The notes beneath the pieces were generated by a model, which saw only the letters and a program-made list of their open reading frames with translations, was not told the DNA's origin and did no database searches. A stretch of DNA of 64,000 bases from a bacterium. Its GTDB lineage: Bacteria > Planctomycetota > UBA1135 > UBA2386. The position numbers and the translations under genes were made by a program. Of this stretch, positions 47,625-57,133 are shown piece by piece (the first letter of the stretch is position 1; each line of letters opens with the position of its first letter). Location: the NCBI GenBank assembly GCA_024743115.1, contig JANSXC010000010.1, positions 124,001 to 188,000 of the forward strand, read 5' to 3'.

Positions 47625-49928
47625 TCAGAAGCCGCGGCCGTGCACCTGCATCGTGAGCGCTTCGAGTTCACCTGGCGATCCCGCGGCGAACGATGCGCGG
47701 GCGCGGCGTAGCGCCTCGGCCGGTGCGGTGCCACGAGCGAGCGCCGCGTGCAGTTCGCCCGCTAGGCGCAGGTGATGACCGAGCCGAACGTCGGTCGTTG
47801 GCACGATGACGCAGCGGGCGCCGGCGCGCAGCATCGCGCCCGCGAGAGAGGCCGCGAGTGGGTCGTCGCCGCGGCGCCACGGTGCGGTGCCGGCGCGACA
47901 CGCACCGAGGACCGCGATGAGTCCGCTCAGGTCCGTGCCCCGCAGGTCATCGGCCCAGAGTTTCTCCGCCTTCGAGAACGCGATCCCGTGTTCGTGGTCA
48001 CGCGAAGCATCGTGAACGCCGTGGCCGATCAGATGCGCAACCGATGCGTTCGTCAGCGCGGCGACGACGTCTGCCGTTCGGACCGCGTCGTCGACCGTGA
48101 ACTCGAGTGCGCGGTGGCCTTCGACCTCGGCGTAGGTCGCCACGCAGTCGTTGATCGTCGAGGGTGCGGCGTGGCCGGTACCGTTTCGTGAGTAGAGCAG
48201 CGATGCGGCGAGGAGCGGGTGTTCATGAGCTACCCGTGATGTGGGCACCTGCCGCGCGGTGACGACGTTGGCCACGTAGTCGATCGCGGCCGTGCAGCCG
48301 AGCGCCCGCTTCTGCTCCGGCAGCCGGAGCAGCTCGAACGGGGCGTTGAGCAGCATGCCTGCGCCGCTGATCGTAATGCGCGAGTAGCCGCAGACGCGCT
48401 CGCGAACCGTGTCCGGCAGCAGCGCGTCGGTAAGGTCCTCTCGGGCGTTTGCAATCGCGGCCCGATCCGCAGCAGTCCATTGCTCCGAACTCAGCGCCCG
48501 GCCGATTACGCGTTGCATGGCCGCGACGCTGGCCCGCAGTCTTGGCGCTGCAGGCAGCTCGTGCAGCGACTGCTCCTTGCCGTCGACGCAGAGCAGGCAC
48601 GAGGCGTAGCGACCGGGAACGTAGATCAGCAGGCCGTGCCGCTCGTTCGACAGCAAGGGCGCGAGCGGGTTGCCGTCGGACAGCTCGAGTCTGGCGGCGA
48701 CCGCGTGCGCTGCCGCGAGGCGATGGACTGCGGTCTCGGTCGCGCCGGTTGCGAGTGCCTCCGCACGCAGCAGGTTGCAGATGAGTGTGCTGCGATCCTC
48801 GAGCTGCAGGAACCCGGTGCCGCCAGGCAGGCGAGGAGCATCGCGCCAGCGTTCGAGGAGTCGGCCGAAGGCCGCGCGGCACTGGTCCAGCAGCGGCTTG
48901 CCAACGCTCTGATGCCGCAACGCGAGTTCGAGACTCAGTGAAGCGCTACGGCCCTCGAGCTCGCCCGATGCGACAGGTGAGATCGTCGCGAGCTCCGCGA
49001 TGATTGGTGCCGCTGCCGCACTCTCGTCGCGCTGCAGCTTGGCCTGGGCGAGTTTGGCGAACGCGAGCTTACGCATTCGGGTCGGGTTGGCCCGATCACG
49101 AGCATACTTCGTGAGTGCGGGTTCGCGGTCGGTGTGCCCCGTCGCGACGGCGATCAGGTCTCGGTAGAGCGCTTTGTGTTCGCCGCTCGGCGCCGCGGCC
49201 AGCGATTCCTGCGCGAAATCGAAGTCGCCGCCGAGCAGATGCAGATCGGTACGTGCGAGCGCGACGGCGAGCAGACATTGACGGCCGTAGGGCTCACGTT
49301 CGGGGTCGTCACGAACCGTCGCATAGTGCCGATCGGCGGCCGCCTGCGCGTGAGCGATGGCTGCTGCCGCTTTGTCGAGGCGGCCGAGGTGACAGTGCAG
49401 TTTGGTCTCCAGAACGTGCACCATCGCGCGTTCGAACTCGTCGTCGTCCTGCGGAGCCGACCGGCCGACGTCGACCGCGCGAGCGAGCGCGTCGCTGTCA
49501 TTGGCGTAGATCGCGGTCTCACCCCATTGCCGCACACTGGCCAGCGGCAGTCGCAGTTGTGGCCAACGGGCGCGATGTTTCGACCACAGTTCGATCAGTC
49601 GCTGGGCTTGGATCCGAACCTCTTCTTCGGTCGTGGCCTTGGCCGTTGCGAGGTGGCGCGCGACGCCGAGGTTGAGCCAGTAGAACGTTTCGAGGAACGG
49701 GCCCGGATCGATGCCGTCGGTTGCGATCAGTCGATCGGCCTCATCGAGGAGTTTGCCGAAGTTCGCCTCGAACCCCTCAATCTGCTCGGCGTGACGGTAG
49801 GCCTCGTGCCTCAGCACTTGGAGCGCGTGGTTCGCGCGCTTCTGCGTGAGGTTCTGATCCTGGGCGGCCGCGACCGAAACCAGCAGCGTCGCCGCGATCG
49901 TGGCCGCGTGGTTGCCGCGGTAGCTCAT
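47625..49928 (-). CDS. Exported CHAT-domain (caspase-like) peptidase with helical repeat region
   Basis: 767 residues with a signal peptide (TIAATLLVSVAAAQDQNL). About 25-420 are alpha-helical, TPR-like repeats (ALRHQSVGKPLLDQCRAAFG and similar). The C-terminal 350 residues are a CHAT domain, the caspase-HetF-associated peptidase fold: catalytic His636 in VAHLIGHGVHD and Cys677 in AVLGACRAGTAP, followed by SLAGAMLRAGARCVIVPTTD, the usual sheet after the cysteine. Both residues are intact, so peptidase activity is likely. CHAT domains are usually cytoplasmic; a signal peptide is unusual. Its ATG overlaps the stop of the preceding membrane-protein gene by 4 bases, so it is coupled to that gene and the sigma factor. 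Confidence 0.88.
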   Translation of the reverse strand: MSYRGNHAATIAATLLVSVAAAQDQNLTQKRANHALQVLRHEAYRHAEQIEGFEANFGKLLDEADRLIATDGIDPGPFLETFYWLNLGVARHLATAKATTEEEVRIQAQRLIELWSKHRARWPQLRLPLASVRQWGETAIYANDSDALARAVDVGRSAPQDDDEFERAMVHVLETKLHCHLGRLDKAAAAIAHAQAAADRHYATVRDDPEREPYGRQCLLAVALARTDLHLLGGDFDFAQESLAAAPSGEHKALYRDLIAVATGHTDREPALTKYARDRANPTRMRKLAFAKLAQAKLQRDESAAAAPIIAELATISPVASGELEGRSASLSLELALRHQSVGKPLLDQCRAAFGRLLERWRDAPRLPGGTGFLQLEDRSTLICNLLRAEALATGATETAVHRLAAAHAVAARLELSDGNPLAPLLSNERHGLLIYVPGRYASCLLCVDGKEQSLHELPAAPRLRASVAAMQRVIGRALSSEQWTAADRAAIANAREDLTDALLPDTVRERVCGYSRITISGAGMLLNAPFELLRLPEQKRALGCTAAIDYVANVVTARQVPTSRVAHEHPLLAASLLYSRNGTGHAAPSTINDCVATYAEVEGHRALEFTVDDAVRTADVVAALTNASVAHLIGHGVHDASRDHEHGIAFSKAEKLWADDLRGTDLSGLIAVLGACRAGTAPWRRGDDPLAASLAGAMLRAGARCVIVPTTDVRLGHHLRLAGELHAALARGTAPAEALRRARASFAAGSPGELEALTMQVHGRGF

Positions 49929-50608
49929 CGAAACTCGGCTCGGGCGTAGCGCGATTCGCGGCGGCCGCCACCGCGGATCTGCAGCTCCCAGTCGATCACT
50001 TCGGGAAGCTCCGTGGCCACGGCCGTCGCCGGCCAACCCTTCGTTGACAGCCACTCACTTTGGATCGGCTCTCGACCCGGCAACGTGATCACGACGCGAT
50101 ACTGCCCGGCCGGGACGTCGTCCCAAACGAAGCCGCGGCGACGGAACTGGTCGCGGTCGACGTCTTGGCCGTGAGGCCAGAGGCCCTGCGAGTTCAGCAC
50201 GAGATCCGGTGGAGCCGGTGGCGGAACGTCCGTCGCCGGCCACAGAAAGAAGCCGAGCCAGATCGCGGCAGCGGCGAGCAGCAGTTTGACGACGAGTGGT
50301 GGCCGACCCGTCGGCGCACTGGCAGGTTCGGCCCGTTCACCGTCGACCAGTTCACGGGTGACGAGCTCGTGGACGCTGCGATCGGCGCCCGGCCATGGCT
50401 CACCGGAGGCGCGCGCTTCGGCGAGCACGTCGTCGTCCGGGCCGGGCCCGAGTTCATGCGCCAGCGCGAGGAACGCATGCATCTCGGCCTCGAACGCCGG
50501 ATCCGCAGCTAGGTGCGCCTGCACCTCGGGCGAGTCGACATCCAGTTCACCGGACTCGAGCCGGATCAACAGGTCGGCGCGCACCTCGTCGTGGCGTTCG
50601 GCGGTCAT
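49925..50608 (-). CDS. Single-pass membrane protein, possible anti-sigma factor
   Basis: 227 residues. The N-terminal 110 residues are acidic and cytoplasmic (DLLIRLESGELDVDSPEVQA, then AHLAADPAFEAEMHAFLALA, an arrangement like anti-sigma helical domains, but without the zinc-binding HxxxCxxC). A membrane helix lies at about 107-122 (VVKLLLAAAAIWLGFFLW). The C-terminal 100 residues are an outside beta domain with VWDDVPAGQYRVVITLPGRE. It sits between an ECF sigma gene and a CHAT peptidase gene, with 4-base overlaps on both sides, as expected for a sigma/anti-sigma/target operon. The anti-sigma role is inferred from this position. Confidence 0.72.
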   Translation of the reverse strand: MTAERHDEVRADLLIRLESGELDVDSPEVQAHLAADPAFEAEMHAFLALAHELGPGPDDDVLAEARASGEPWPGADRSVHELVTRELVDGERAEPASAPTGRPPLVVKLLLAAAAIWLGFFLWPATDVPPPAPPDLVLNSQGLWPHGQDVDRDQFRRRGFVWDDVPAGQYRVVITLPGREPIQSEWLSTKGWPATAVATELPEVIDWELQIRGGGRRESRYARAEFR

Positions 50609-51177
50609 CGGAGATCTTCCTGGTTGTCGCCGTCGAGACGGTCCCGCAGCTTTTGGAAGCCGCGGTAGTATCGCGTACGACAGGTTGCGAACGGAATGCC
50701 GGCGCGCGCTGCAATGTCTCGATAATCCATGCCTTCCTGATAGCGCAGGCGCAGGATCTCGGCTTCGGAACCGCCGATGGCATCGATTGCCGCGCTGACT
50801 CGGCGGCGCTGTTCTTCGGCTTCCGCGATTTCGTCAGGTGTTCGTTCGTGGCTCGCCGGCTCGTGTTCGAGCGGGTTTGCCGCTCGCAGGCGTTCGCGCC
50901 GCTGATACCCGCGCACCGTGTTCTCGCAGATGCGCTGCAACCACGCGTCCAGCGGGGCGAGGCCGTGATAGGTGTCGAGCCGTCGCAGGGCTGTAAGAAC
51001 GGCCTCCTGCGACAGGTCCGCGAGCACCTCGGGCGCGCGAACTCCCTTGCGTCTGGCGAGGACCGCGATGATCCGCGGCACGATCTCCAGCTTCTCGCTG
51101 AGCCAGTCGACCGCGTCCGGCTCCTTGCGGCGAGCCGCTCGAACGAGCGCGTGGTCGGCATGCAGCGGGACGGTCAC
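50605..51177 (-). CDS. ECF sigma factor
   Basis: 190 residues from a GTG start at 51177 (VTVPLHADHALVRAARRKEP), because upstream of it the frame loses all sigma character. Region 2: ADLSQEAVLTALRRLDTYHG and DAWLQRICENTVRGYQRRER. Region 4: SAAIDAIGGSEAEILRLRYQ, then EGMDYRDIAARAGIPFATCR with the recognition helix CRTRYYRGFQKLRDRL. It is the first gene of a three-gene operon with the membrane protein and the exported CHAT peptidase, all with 4-base overlaps, so its likely role is to turn on this operon and other targets in response to an envelope signal. Confidence 0.9.
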   Translation of the reverse strand: MTVPLHADHALVRAARRKEPDAVDWLSEKLEIVPRIIAVLARRKGVRAPEVLADLSQEAVLTALRRLDTYHGLAPLDAWLQRICENTVRGYQRRERLRAANPLEHEPASHERTPDEIAEAEEQRRRVSAAIDAIGGSEAEILRLRYQEGMDYRDIAARAGIPFATCRTRYYRGFQKLRDRLDGDNQEDLR

Positions 51178-51290
51178 CGACTGGAGTGTGCCCGCGTCGC
51201 GGTCGTGTGCAAGGTGGCCGTGAGCGTTCTTCCGGGGCGCTCGGTGGAGCGTTACCGATCGGTGTCGGCGGCTCGCTCCTCGCGTCGATT

Positions 51291-51812
51291 TCACGCCTCG
51301 CGGCGCCTCGCCAGATCGGCGACGAACTGTGTCACTGCGCGTGGCGACGTCAGCACGACGATGGTTCTCTGGGGCTCGACGGCCTCGAGCCGTTCGAGGA
51401 TGCGGCGACGGCGTCGGCTGCGGTAGCTCCAGATCCAGGCGAGGTAGTCGACCGATAGCCTTTCGTGGCAGCCGGGCGGGAGCTCGGGGCGATTGCGGCC
51501 GCGGAAACGGAGGTAGCGGCGAAGCGCGCGCCAGAGGCAGAGCCAGCGACCGATGTCGAGGAATATCACGGTGTCGGCGGCCGCCAGGCGATGCGCCATC
51601 GTACCGCCGTAGTTGCCGTCCAGGATCCAGGTAGGCTGCCGGCACAACTCCGCGTGCACCTCGGTCCACTCGTCTTCAGGCGTGGCGGACCAGCTATCGC
51701 GCCAGTACGTGCCGTCGAGGTGGTGAACCGGGATCCGGAGGATGGCACCCAGGTGGCGAGCCAGCGTGGTCTTGCCGCTGCCGCCCGAGCCGATGATCGC
51801 GACCCGCTTCAT
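51291..51812 (-). CDS. Adenylate-kinase-like P-loop protein (FlaR/topology modulation type)
   Basis: 173 residues from the ATG at 51812. The N-terminus KRVAIIGSGGSGKTTLARHL is a P-loop (Walker A GSGGSGKTT, about residues 8-16). The rest, with IPVHHLDGTYWRDSWSATPE, TWILDGNYGGTMAHRLAAAD and TVIFLDIGRWLCLWRALRRY, is the pattern of the small kinases annotated as FlaR or DNA-topology modulation protein, related to adenylate and shikimate kinases. The substrate is not known. The frame is open further upstream, but the P-loop at once after ATG fixes the start. No operon partner: the sigma gene downstream begins at 51177, about 110 bases away. Confidence 0.85.
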   Translation of the reverse strand: MKRVAIIGSGGSGKTTLARHLGAILRIPVHHLDGTYWRDSWSATPEDEWTEVHAELCRQPTWILDGNYGGTMAHRLAAADTVIFLDIGRWLCLWRALRRYLRFRGRNRPELPPGCHERLSVDYLAWIWSYRSRRRRRILERLEAVEPQRTIVVLTSPRAVTQFVADLARRREA

Positions 51813-51942
51813 GTCGCTTCGGCAAGGCCGCAAAGTCGGTTTGAGTGTCATTACACGGCGACGTCGGCGATGCCGCGAACCGGTCGCGAACATAGCAGAT
51901 TCTGCACACCTGCTCCGTCCTCGCTGACTGGTCGGGGGCGCG

Positions 51943-53685
51943 TTATTGCACGACGACCCCGACCGCGTTCGTCGTCGCGAAGGTTACGGCGTTTGCGGCC
52001 CCGTTCGCGATGGCCTGCACGAACAGCGGCAGGCCGGCCATACCTGGGTCGTTGGGTATCGTCTGGGAGTAGGTCACGCTGCTGGCCCCGCTGGTTGGGA
52101 AGACCAGGGTCGCGAGCGGCGCCACGTATTGCGTGCAGCCGGGCATACCGAAACTGTCGAGCGGCAGGCCCGGGTTGATCCGATCGAGGCCGATGGCGAC
52201 GAAGACCAGCGAGGTCTCGGATCGCAGGTTCGTGATCTGGCCGTCCCAGGTCGTGCCGAGAAACGGCACAGTGCTCGAGACGTTCAAGGGTGCGAAACCC
52301 GAAGAGGTCTCACAGCTCGTGCCGATCGTCTGGAGGGCGGGATCGTTGACGCCGTGAATGCCGGTGATCTGCAGCGTGTTGGTCACGTTCGAGGTGAGCG
52401 TGAGCGACTCGATCGAGCGCAGGGTGTTTGGCGTGCCCTGTGGTACGACGTGGATCTCGTCGCCGACGTAGGCGTAGGTCGCGCCATTGTCGAGGACGAG
52501 CAACTGGCTCGGGGTGGCCCAGCAGGTGTAGTTGCAGAACGGATCGACGTCGGGGCGCAGCACGCATGCGTACTCGGGCCATTGGCTGGCAAGTACGAAG
52601 CCCTGAGTCGTCACGGTGGCGCTGCCAGCGAGCGTGCCGCCGTTGTAGACTCGGATATGGAAGCCGGTGGCGCCCATGGTCGAGTAGTCGAACGACAGCT
52701 GCACATCGGGCGTGAGGTTCTCGATCTGGACCTCACCGAGCAGCTGGGTCGTACCGGTCGTCGTCCGGCCCGTGCCGCCGATCGTGAGCCTGCGACCGAA
52801 CGGGAGTGAGCTCGGGTCGGGGAGCGGGCTCCATCGCACATCGATGCCGTCCTGGCGTTCGTTGATCGCAGGGGACAGGCGGATGCCGTCCCGGCCGCTC
52901 GAGCCGAGGTTGGACACCGTCAACCCTGCCACGGTCGGGTTGATGCCGACGGATCCGATGGCCGAAGCTGCGTGGCCGTTCGTCACCACACGTTCGTTCT
53001 CGATCGTCACGTTCACGTTGCTGAGCAATTCGACCTGTGACAGTTCGAGGGCGGGCAGGACTGAGTCCTCCGGCCGCACGCGGATCAGGTCACAGACGAC
53101 GTTTGGTCCCGTGCCGTATTGGAGTGATACCGGCTGATCGAAGGTGGCGTCGCCGTGCAAGCCGTTGCTGAAGTCCCAGTGGATGTCGGAGGATGGGGTC
53201 GGGATCCCATCCCAGATCGGCACGTACTCACGATCAGTCGGTGACTCGACGCCGGTTCTGCGATGGACGAGAACGCCATCGAGGTAGGCCTCGACCGTGT
53301 AGCTCGAGGCCGTCTCGACAGCGGCCTCCAGCAGGATTCCCGTTCCGGGGTTCGAGAAGCGTAGGCTCGCGACCGACACGTTCGTCAGGCCGCCGCCGCT
53401 GCCGATCGCGATGCACTCGGTGACGTCGCCGGGCTGCAGAGGTGTCGGCGTGACGAAGCCGTCCCAGCCTGCACCGCCGACGTGCATGCGCACACCGTCC
53501 TGACCGCTCGATCCGAGGTTCGAGACGACGAGCCCGGCCGGCGTCGGGTTGAGGTTCGCCTGACCGATCGCCTCGTGGTCGAGGCCAAAGGCGACGAGCG
53601 GGCTCTGGGCGCACGCGTCGGTGGTCAGGCTGGTGGCGGAGAAGGAAACGAGCAGCGCCGCTGCGACATGTGGTTTCGAGATCAT
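51943..53685 (-). CDS. Secreted beta-rich protein with internal duplication
   Basis: 580 residues with a signal peptide (ALLVSFSATSLTTDACAQS). Two copies of a beta module are visible: NPTPAGLVVSNLGSSGQDGV near residue 46 and NPTVAGLTVSNLGSSGRDGI near 255, so the protein arose by tandem duplication. The final 125 residues form the C-terminal beta domain shared with other exported proteins here (IGTSCETSSGFAPLNVSSTV, SFGMPGCTQYVAPLATLVFP, LPLFVQAIANG). No active site is recognisable. Probably an abundant envelope or extracellular protein. The next gene upstream in sequence (53797) ends just beyond its start; no shared operon is evident because of the gap of about 110 bases. Confidence 0.85.
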   Translation of the reverse strand: MISKPHVAAALLVSFSATSLTTDACAQSPLVAFGLDHEAIGQANLNPTPAGLVVSNLGSSGQDGVRMHVGGAGWDGFVTPTPLQPGDVTECIAIGSGGGLTNVSVASLRFSNPGTGILLEAAVETASSYTVEAYLDGVLVHRRTGVESPTDREYVPIWDGIPTPSSDIHWDFSNGLHGDATFDQPVSLQYGTGPNVVCDLIRVRPEDSVLPALELSQVELLSNVNVTIENERVVTNGHAASAIGSVGINPTVAGLTVSNLGSSGRDGIRLSPAINERQDGIDVRWSPLPDPSSLPFGRRLTIGGTGRTTTGTTQLLGEVQIENLTPDVQLSFDYSTMGATGFHIRVYNGGTLAGSATVTTQGFVLASQWPEYACVLRPDVDPFCNYTCWATPSQLLVLDNGATYAYVGDEIHVVPQGTPNTLRSIESLTLTSNVTNTLQITGIHGVNDPALQTIGTSCETSSGFAPLNVSSTVPFLGTTWDGQITNLRSETSLVFVAIGLDRINPGLPLDSFGMPGCTQYVAPLATLVFPTSGASSVTYSQTIPNDPGMAGLPLFVQAIANGAANAVTFATTNAVGVVVQ

Positions 53686-53796
53686 CTCAGTGTTCAGGGA
53701 GGCGCCGGATTGCGCCCGTTGATCTCGAATGGCCCGTTCCCCGGCGAATCGGACCGAAGTTTTGGATATTGCCCCGATTGCCTCGCGAGTCGCCCC

Positions 53797-56700
53797 TCAG
53801 TCGCGCGGCCCGGCATCCCAGCGGATCAGGTAGCTCGGGGCCCGCCACTCGTGCATTCGGGCGGAGAGGCTGCGGCCGTCCCTCGACCAGAACAGCTGGA
53901 TCAGGTTGCCGGGTGGACAGTCGAGTTCGAGGAGCTTGGTGCCCGTTTCGAAGTCGAGGATCCGAGTTGCGTCGCCAGGGCCACCGGTCGCGAGGCGGGT
54001 GCCGTCGGGCGAGACCGCGGCGGCGAAGCACGACAGCGTGTGCGGCGGGAATGAACGCAACGGCTCGAGGTTGTCAGCCCGGCACAGGGTGGCGTGACCC
54101 GTGCGCAAGCACACGACGACGCTTTGCTCGTCAGGCGTCCAGGCCAGATCGTACACCACGCCTTCGAAACGTGAGTGCGACAGCTGCCGACCGGTTTCGC
54201 GATCGAACGCGAAGAGCCGATGGCTAAAGTCGGCGACGAACAGGCGTTCACCGTCCGGTGCGAACCATGAACGGTGGCCTGCTGTGAGTTCGATTCGCCA
54301 TAGCTCGGTCATCGCGGGTGCTGCGAGCATCACCGCCTCCGCGGCATCGAACGAGATCGCGAACAACCGCCGTCCGTCCGTCGACAGGGTGAGATCGATG
54401 GTCCGTTTGTTTCGCGCGAAGAGGCTCTGCTCGGCGAGGAGCCGGCCGTCTTTCCGGGCGTAGGTCCGCAGGCCGCCGTCGAAACCGGCGACGAAGATCC
54501 GCGTGCCATCGAACGCCACCTTTTCGCCTCGGGCGCGGCCTCCGACTTGCTTCGTATGCATCGTGCGCTTGCCGGTCGCCAGATGCATCACGCCGAGAGC
54601 GTGCTTGTCGTCGCCGAAGGCGGCGAATTCGCCGTCGGGCGAAATCGCCAGGTCGCGGCAGTCCCAACCGAGAACGTCAGTTCGTGCGTCGGTCGGGGCG
54701 TCCTGGTTCCAGATGCGAATCTCGCCGTCGACTCCGGCGGTGGCGAACCGCTCACCGTTCGGTTCGACGGCTAGCGCGAACACGCCGTTTCTGTGCCCGT
54801 TCCACTTGCCGGGCGTCCGGCCCGTGTCGAGATCCAGCGACGTGACGAGCGCGCGGCCCCAGCCGCCTCCGAGCAGAACGATTCCGGTTGTCGGATCCTC
54901 CGCGAGTCGGCGTGGTCCGGTCGGCAGTTCGATCTCATAGCGCAGCTTGCCCGTGTCCGCGTCGCGGACGGCGAGCTTCCGGTCGCGGGCAACGAGCAGT
55001 TCACGGCGCGAATGCACGAGGTGCATGCGCCGGATCTCGTGATCGTATTCGCCATCGGGGTCGGCGGGCACCAGGGTCGTCGGTTCCTTGCCGGTGGGGT
55101 CGGCGAGAGCGACCCGGACAACCCGGCCATGACGGGCCCCGACCAAGACCTCGTCCGGTGTCAGGCCAAACTCGACGGAGTTGAGCAGCCCTTTCCACGG
55201 CGCCCGCCCGATCGCCGTCGAGTCGAAACGGCCGAACCGAATACCGTTCCAGTCTGCGAGCACCCAGTGCTCACGGTCGCGCGAGATCGCAGCTTTGGCG
55301 CGTTCGGGGGCGGTAGCGATCTCGGTCCACTTATCGCCGGTCAGTCGGAGCAGCTGGCCCCAACCACCTCGGGAGACGAAGGCGCACAGTTGGTCACTGC
55401 CGAGCGCCCAGATCTCGAGCACGGACGCCGGCAGGTCGGTCCAGGAACGGACGAGCTCGCGAGTCGCGGGGTTCCAGACCTCGATGCAGTGATGCGGGGC
55501 CTCGAAGCCGACGACGAGATTGCCGGTCGGGAGCCAGACGAGCGCCGACACGGTGCGCTTTCCGGCGCCGACGTCGATCACTTCGCCGCCGGGTTGGGCG
55601 TGGCGATGCAGGTAGTCGAACTCCCAGTTGCCCGGGCCGGTGGGGAGCCGATCCAGGTGTTCGAGTGCGTCGGCCGGAGAATTGCGGTCGAGAGCGAGCT
55701 TGGCGGCACGGATACCCAGCGTGTACTCGCCATGGCGTGCCCGGTTCTGCTCTCTCTCGGTGCGCTGCTGCTCTTCGGCAAGCCTGGTGGCCCCCCAGAC
55801 GACCGCGACGGTCGCGCCGATGACGGTCAGGACGAAGAGCGCGGCGCCCGTGACGGCGAGGCGATGGCGACGCCAAAACTTGCCGAGCAGGTAGGTCCAC
55901 GTGTGTCGGCGAGCGATGATCGGCAGGCCGTCGAGGTAGCGCTCGAGGTCTGCGACCATTGCGCCAGCCGAGCCGTAGCGTTCCGCCGGGTCGCGAGCGA
56001 CCGCGCATCGCACGATGCTGTCGAGATCGCCCTGCAGGAGTTTCGCGAGCTGGGCCGGCGTGAGCGCGCGGAGGTTGGCGATGCCGTCCGGATCGACGTG
56101 GTCACGCAACGCGCGCGACAGGCTGCGCGGTTCTTCCTCGCTGACGATTCGCAAGGCTTCACGGACCGTCGTGGACTTCAGTCTCGCAGCGCCGTGGGGC
56201 ACGTCACCGGTCAGCAGCTCGTAGAGTAAGAGGCCGAGGCCGTACACGTCCGTTCGCGTGTCGGCTCGTTCGCCCGCTGCCTGCTCGGGGCTCGCGTAGA
56301 ACGGTGTGCCGACGAAGCTGCCTTCGATCGTCTGCTCGGCGTCTGTGTCCTGCTCTTCGTCGATGGCCTTGGCGAGGCCGAAATCGATCAGTACGGGCAA
56401 TGGCCCCTCTGGTCGGTCGCGAACGAGAACGTTCGTCGGCTTCAGATCGCGGTGAATCACTCCGCGCTGGTGCGCGTGCTCGAGTCCGCGCCCGACCTGC
56501 GCGATCAGCGCGACGCGCTCGGCGACGGTCAACCGTTCGCTGTCGCAATAGTCGCGAATCGTTCGGCCAGCGACGAACTCCATGGCGAAGAACGGGCGAC
56601 CGTCGGCGGTCCTACCCGCATCGAGGACCCCCGCGACGGAAGCGTGCTGCATACGGGCCAGGGCCTGGCGTTCGAGTGCGAAGCGAGCCTGAGCGCGTTC

Positions 56701-57102
56701 TCCCATCGCGCTCACGCGCAACACCTTGATTGCGACTTCACGATCGACGGGTTGGAGTTGCCGGGCGCGGTACACGCGGCCGAACCCACCGCTGCCGAGT
56801 GGCTCGAGGATTTCGTAGCCGCCGATCGCTGGTGGTGGCGGGCTGGCCTCCGGCGCGTCGGCGCTACCGTCGCCCGGCACCAATACGGAGCTCGATGCGG
56901 TTCCGGGGTCGGCGAGTTCGAGCAGGCCGGCGCCAGTCTGCAGCCGACTCATGAGCGTCGCGATCTCATCGGACCACTCTGGATGGGCGGCACGCAGCTC
57001 CTGCTCTGCGTGGGCACGTTGACCCGGCGGGTGTTCGAACCACTTTTCGTAGCAAGCGGCTTCGATCGCCTCGGGCAGGGAGCGCTTGGCGGCGTCGCTC
57101 AC
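53797..57102 (-). CDS. Membrane Ser/Thr protein kinase with WD40-like propeller
   Basis: 1101 residues, a close relative in layout of the 39181 kinase. The N-terminal 90 residues are helical; the kinase domain lies at about 94-390 with LGSGGFGRVY, VAIKVL, HRDLKPTN, DFG and the activation-segment GTPFYASPEQ (SPE in place of APE). A membrane helix lies at about 410-432 (AVTGAALFVLTVIGATVAVV). The C-terminal 670 residues are WD40/quinoprotein-like blades (VFALAVEPNGERFATAGVDG, EIRIWNQDAPT) forming an outside sensor. It starts 31 bases after the stop of an ECF sigma gene on the same strand, so the sigma factor and kinase are probably one operon and one signalling module. Confidence 0.92.
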   Translation of the reverse strand: MSDAAKRSLPEAIEAACYEKWFEHPPGQRAHAEQELRAAHPEWSDEIATLMSRLQTGAGLLELADPGTASSSVLVPGDGSADAPEASPPPPAIGGYEILEPLGSGGFGRVYRARQLQPVDREVAIKVLRVSAMGERAQARFALERQALARMQHASVAGVLDAGRTADGRPFFAMEFVAGRTIRDYCDSERLTVAERVALIAQVGRGLEHAHQRGVIHRDLKPTNVLVRDRPEGPLPVLIDFGLAKAIDEEQDTDAEQTIEGSFVGTPFYASPEQAAGERADTRTDVYGLGLLLYELLTGDVPHGAARLKSTTVREALRIVSEEEPRSLSRALRDHVDPDGIANLRALTPAQLAKLLQGDLDSIVRCAVARDPAERYGSAGAMVADLERYLDGLPIIARRHTWTYLLGKFWRRHRLAVTGAALFVLTVIGATVAVVWGATRLAEEQQRTEREQNRARHGEYTLGIRAAKLALDRNSPADALEHLDRLPTGPGNWEFDYLHRHAQPGGEVIDVGAGKRTVSALVWLPTGNLVVGFEAPHHCIEVWNPATRELVRSWTDLPASVLEIWALGSDQLCAFVSRGGWGQLLRLTGDKWTEIATAPERAKAAISRDREHWVLADWNGIRFGRFDSTAIGRAPWKGLLNSVEFGLTPDEVLVGARHGRVVRVALADPTGKEPTTLVPADPDGEYDHEIRRMHLVHSRRELLVARDRKLAVRDADTGKLRYEIELPTGPRRLAEDPTTGIVLLGGGWGRALVTSLDLDTGRTPGKWNGHRNGVFALAVEPNGERFATAGVDGEIRIWNQDAPTDARTDVLGWDCRDLAISPDGEFAAFGDDKHALGVMHLATGKRTMHTKQVGGRARGEKVAFDGTRIFVAGFDGGLRTYARKDGRLLAEQSLFARNKRTIDLTLSTDGRRLFAISFDAAEAVMLAAPAMTELWRIELTAGHRSWFAPDGERLFVADFSHRLFAFDRETGRQLSHSRFEGVVYDLAWTPDEQSVVVCLRTGHATLCRADNLEPLRSFPPHTLSCFAAAVSPDGTRLATGGPGDATRILDFETGTKLLELDCPPGNLIQLFWSRDGRSLSARMHEWRAPSYLIRWDAGPRD

Positions 57103-57133
57103 GCCACCTTCCTCACGGCGCGGAGTCGCATCG

